A stretch of 64,000 bases of DNA from an uncultured Muribaculaceae bacterium. GTDB taxonomy: Bacteria; Bacteroidota; Bacteroidia; Bacteroidales; Muribaculaceae. The translations under genes were made by a program, and so were the position numbers. Shown piece by piece: positions 62,710-64,000 of this stretch (the first letter of the stretch is position 1; each line of letters starts with the position of its first letter). Location of the stretch: contig CAJTQV010000004.1 in the NCBI GenBank assembly GCA_910578385.1, positions 124,001-188,000 of the forward strand, written 5' to 3'. Under the pieces are notes generated by a model that searched no databases, was not told the origin of the DNA, and saw only the letters and a list, made by a program, of their open reading frames with translations.

Positions 62710-62820
62710 TCAGAGCACACTTCTGAGTTGGAGAAGCACTACGGTCAGCCCCAGGATGTAGATGGCGATAAGTCCCAGTCGGTTGGCCAATGTACGGTCT
62801 TCGTTGTTCTCTCTTTTCAT
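62710..62820 (-). CDS. 36-residue single-pass membrane protein
   Basis: The minus strand encodes MKRENNEDRTLANRLG followed by one hydrophobic helix (LIAIYILGLTVVLLQL) and RSVL. A consensus -7 box (TAATTTTG, 62855-62862 on the minus strand) lies 35 bp before the ATG, which supports expression. The gene is convergent with the phosphopantetheinyl transferase gene. The family is unknown; the size and topology resemble small membrane regulators. Confidence 0.5.
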   Translation of the reverse strand: MKRENNEDRTLANRLGLIAIYILGLTVVLLQLRSVL

Positions 62821-62854
62821 AAGTCAGTGATTTTTGTAGTTTTTTAAGATACTG

Positions 62855-62862
62855 CAAAATTA
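62855..62862 (-). promoter_or_regulatory. -7 box of the small membrane protein gene
   Basis: On the minus strand this reads TAATTTTG. No clear -33 box is visible. Confidence 0.5.
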
Positions 62863-62969
62863 GCGGCTATGACTGCGGACTTCTTGCACCGATGTGTTTA
62901 GGAATCACAAAATTTGTGAATAAATACAAATAGGGGCCATGTAATGTCGTTTAAGACGTTGAAAATGTG

Positions 62970-62977
62970 TAAATTTG
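62970..62977 (+). promoter_or_regulatory. -7 box of the XRE antitoxin gene
   Basis: TAAATTTG lies 94 bp before the preferred start at 63071 and 19 bp before the longer in-frame ATG at 62996. Confidence 0.5.
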
Positions 62978-63070
62978 CACTTGTAACTACAAAATGTGCT
63001 TAGTGACTTGCATAAAGTACATTATGTTGCACCTGCCGCGAAGGCTTGGACTCAACGAAAAAGAACGTGT

Positions 63071-63265
63071 ATGGACATAGGACAGATAATCAAATCGAGG
63101 CGGCAGGAATTGCGCCTGACGCAGCAGACACTCGCGAACATGTCGGGTGTGAGTGTGCGCATGGTCAAATCGATTGAGGGAAACTATGCCAATCCCTCGC
63201 TCAAGACGGTAGAGAAACTTCTTGTTCCCCTCGGTCTGCACATCGAAATCATGGAAGGAGCGTAG
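63071..63265 (+). CDS. Orphan XRE/HipB-like antitoxin
   Basis: The start at 63071 (MDIGQIIKSRRQELRLTQQTLANMSG) gives a 64-residue protein that is almost entirely an XRE helix-turn-helix (VSVRMVKSIEGNYANPSLKTVEKLL), ending HIEIMEGA. Family members (Y4mF/HipB type) normally precede a HipA toxin gene. Here the stop is followed by a heptamer array and then a convergent gene, so no toxin is adjacent. Confidence 0.75.
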   Translation: MDIGQIIKSRRQELRLTQQTLANMSGVSVRMVKSIEGNYANPSLKTVEKLLVPLGLHIEIMEGA

Positions 63266-63269
63266 GGGT

Positions 63270-63446
63270 GTCAGGCATTAGGTTTTAGGCGTTAGGTTTT
63301 AGGCATTAGGCGTTAGACATTAGACATTAAAGATCGGGCGTTAGACTTTAGGTATCGCACAGAACCTAAATCTAACGCCTGATAATTTTCCCTAAAACCT
63401 AAAATCTAAAACCTAAAACCTAATGCCTAACGCCTAAAACCTAAAA
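63270..63446. repeat. Heptameric TTAG array in both orientations
   Basis: The left half (about 63275-63355) reads TTAGG/TTAGA units on the plus strand. The right half reads CCTAAA/CTAAC, with eight consecutive 7-bp units at 63391-63446. Each half runs sense from a nearby stop codon, that of the XRE gene (63263-63265) and that of the glycosylhydrolase (63450-63452). The halves can fold together into a long imperfect hairpin, so the array may act as a bidirectional terminator. Confidence 0.8.
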
Positions 63447-63449
63447 CGC

Positions 63450-64000
63450 CTATTTATTGTAGATGAATATCGGTTTTGACTCGCGGTTCATGCGGTCGAG
63501 AGTGGTGACGGCGAAGGTGGCTCCCTTTTCTCCATCTATCTTTACGCGGGTGTAGGGTGTCATGGCTATTATGGTCTGTGAGTCCTCGATGTCCTGGTCT
63601 TCGCCGGGGAAGAACTCATAGACCACATATTTCACCACGTCTGTATCCGATTCGCTGTGTCCATGTCCCGGGGCTTTCCATGTCAGGAATTGGTCTTTCC
63701 CCTCTTTCTCAATCTTCAGGTCGCTGACGGCCTTGGGTGTCTTTCGCGTGTCGCCATATGCCGGAGGGAGTGCTATCGTGCTCTGGTATTTCATGGCGAG
63801 CGAGTCGGCCGCACCCTTGTAGTTGTCGGTGACCCAGTAACCGTGCCACCATATGTTGCCCTGCACGTTGGGCAGATTGCGCGACAGCTTGACTTTTGTA
63901 TCAAGTTCATTCTTGTCCTTGTTGCCCGGGTCGGCGACATCCATCGTACGTTTCACATCCTGACCGATGTATATGTCCGCTCCGTTGGCGTTGTCGTTCC
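63450..64000 (-). CDS. Family 10-like glycosylhydrolase (GHL10/DUF187), C-terminal part
   Basis: The minus-strand frame runs off the right edge; the visible part starts within NDNANGADIYIGQDVKRTMDV. NLPNVQGNIWWHGYWVTDNYKGAADSLAMKYQ matches the end of the GHL10/DUF187 catalytic barrel. A fibronectin-like domain (PKAVSDLKIEKEGKDQFLTWKAP ... FAVTTLDRMNRES) follows. These secreted enzymes are thought to act on cell-wall or host glycans; the specificity is unknown. Confidence 0.75.
   Translation of the reverse strand, partial: NDNANGADIYIGQDVKRTMDVADPGNKDKNELDTKVKLSRNLPNVQGNIWWHGYWVTDNYKGAADSLAMKYQSTIALPPAYGDTRKTPKAVSDLKIEKEGKDQFLTWKAPGHGHSESDTDVVKYVVYEFFPGEDQDIEDSQTIIAMTPYTRVKIDGEKGATFAVTTLDRMNRESKPIFIYNK

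Noticed and set aside
63071..63265. Pairing of this antitoxin with the HipA-like protein at 16523
   Set aside because: The two are 46 kb apart, and the HipA-like protein belongs to the subfamily that pairs with DUF3037.

Overview
The window looks like chromosomal DNA of a gut-type Bacteroidales bacterium, most likely of the Muribaculaceae. The evidence is: promoters of the Bacteroidota type (TTTG, about 20 bp, TAnnTTTG) before most units; a TonB-dependent receptor and SusC/OMP-type barrels; DUF3575/DUF6562 pilus genes; a gldE and 4'-phosphopantetheinyl transferase pair; a PorE-like OmpA protein; secreted BspA-like leucine-rich repeat proteins; and a short-lid adenylate kinase. Assignment below order level is inference.

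Layout. Positions 1-3441 are a patchwork: a DEAD/DEAH helicase running off the left edge, a truncated TonB-dependent receptor fragment abutting a truncated response-regulator fragment, and a YhcG-like PD-(D/E)XK nuclease. Positions 3471-7620 pair a membrane-spanning TPR/LuxR-type regulator with a TonB-dependent receptor; a phased array of TTAAGAC sites lies between them. Positions 7631-17741 are a rearranged accessory region: a REP-like element, an Rpn nuclease, three mosaic leucine-rich repeat proteins, a second TPR/HTH regulator, decayed copies of rpn and a HipA-like kinase gene, and an intact HipA-like kinase/DUF3037 pair.

Positions 17755-21714 carry a LysR regulator with a split ThrE-type exporter, a MntA-HepT toxin-antitoxin pair and pgeF. 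Positions 21715-30729 are a pilus operon: long leader, DUF3575 outer-membrane protein, Mfa2-like anchor, and three lipoprotein pilins that all have an arginine at residue 51. Positions 30979-38626 hold a Crp/Fnr regulator, DUF2461, the PorE-like protein, adk, hpt, DUF3256 and a DEAD-box RNA helicase. A tRNA-Gly(CCC), a second REP-like element and an apparent small RNA gene fill 38804-39688.

The rest is mostly core: M3 peptidase, exo/endonuclease/phosphatase protein, two rhomboids, HU, argS, Bax-inhibitor-like protein, AspT-type transporter, pnp, thioredoxin-fold lipoprotein, SUI1/YciH, AddA-like helicase-nuclease, two secreted proteins, gldE, phosphopantetheinyl transferase, a 36-residue membrane protein, an orphan XRE antitoxin and a glycosylhydrolase that runs off the right edge.

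The most unusual signals are non-coding. Heptameric TTAG arrays begin at stop codons of three genes. The TTAAGAC array looks like the operator of a one-component transmembrane regulator. One exact 11-bp promoter-like sequence stands before three surface or regulatory genes, and 39462-39688 looks like a free-standing RNA gene. No CRISPR array, rRNA or transposase was seen.
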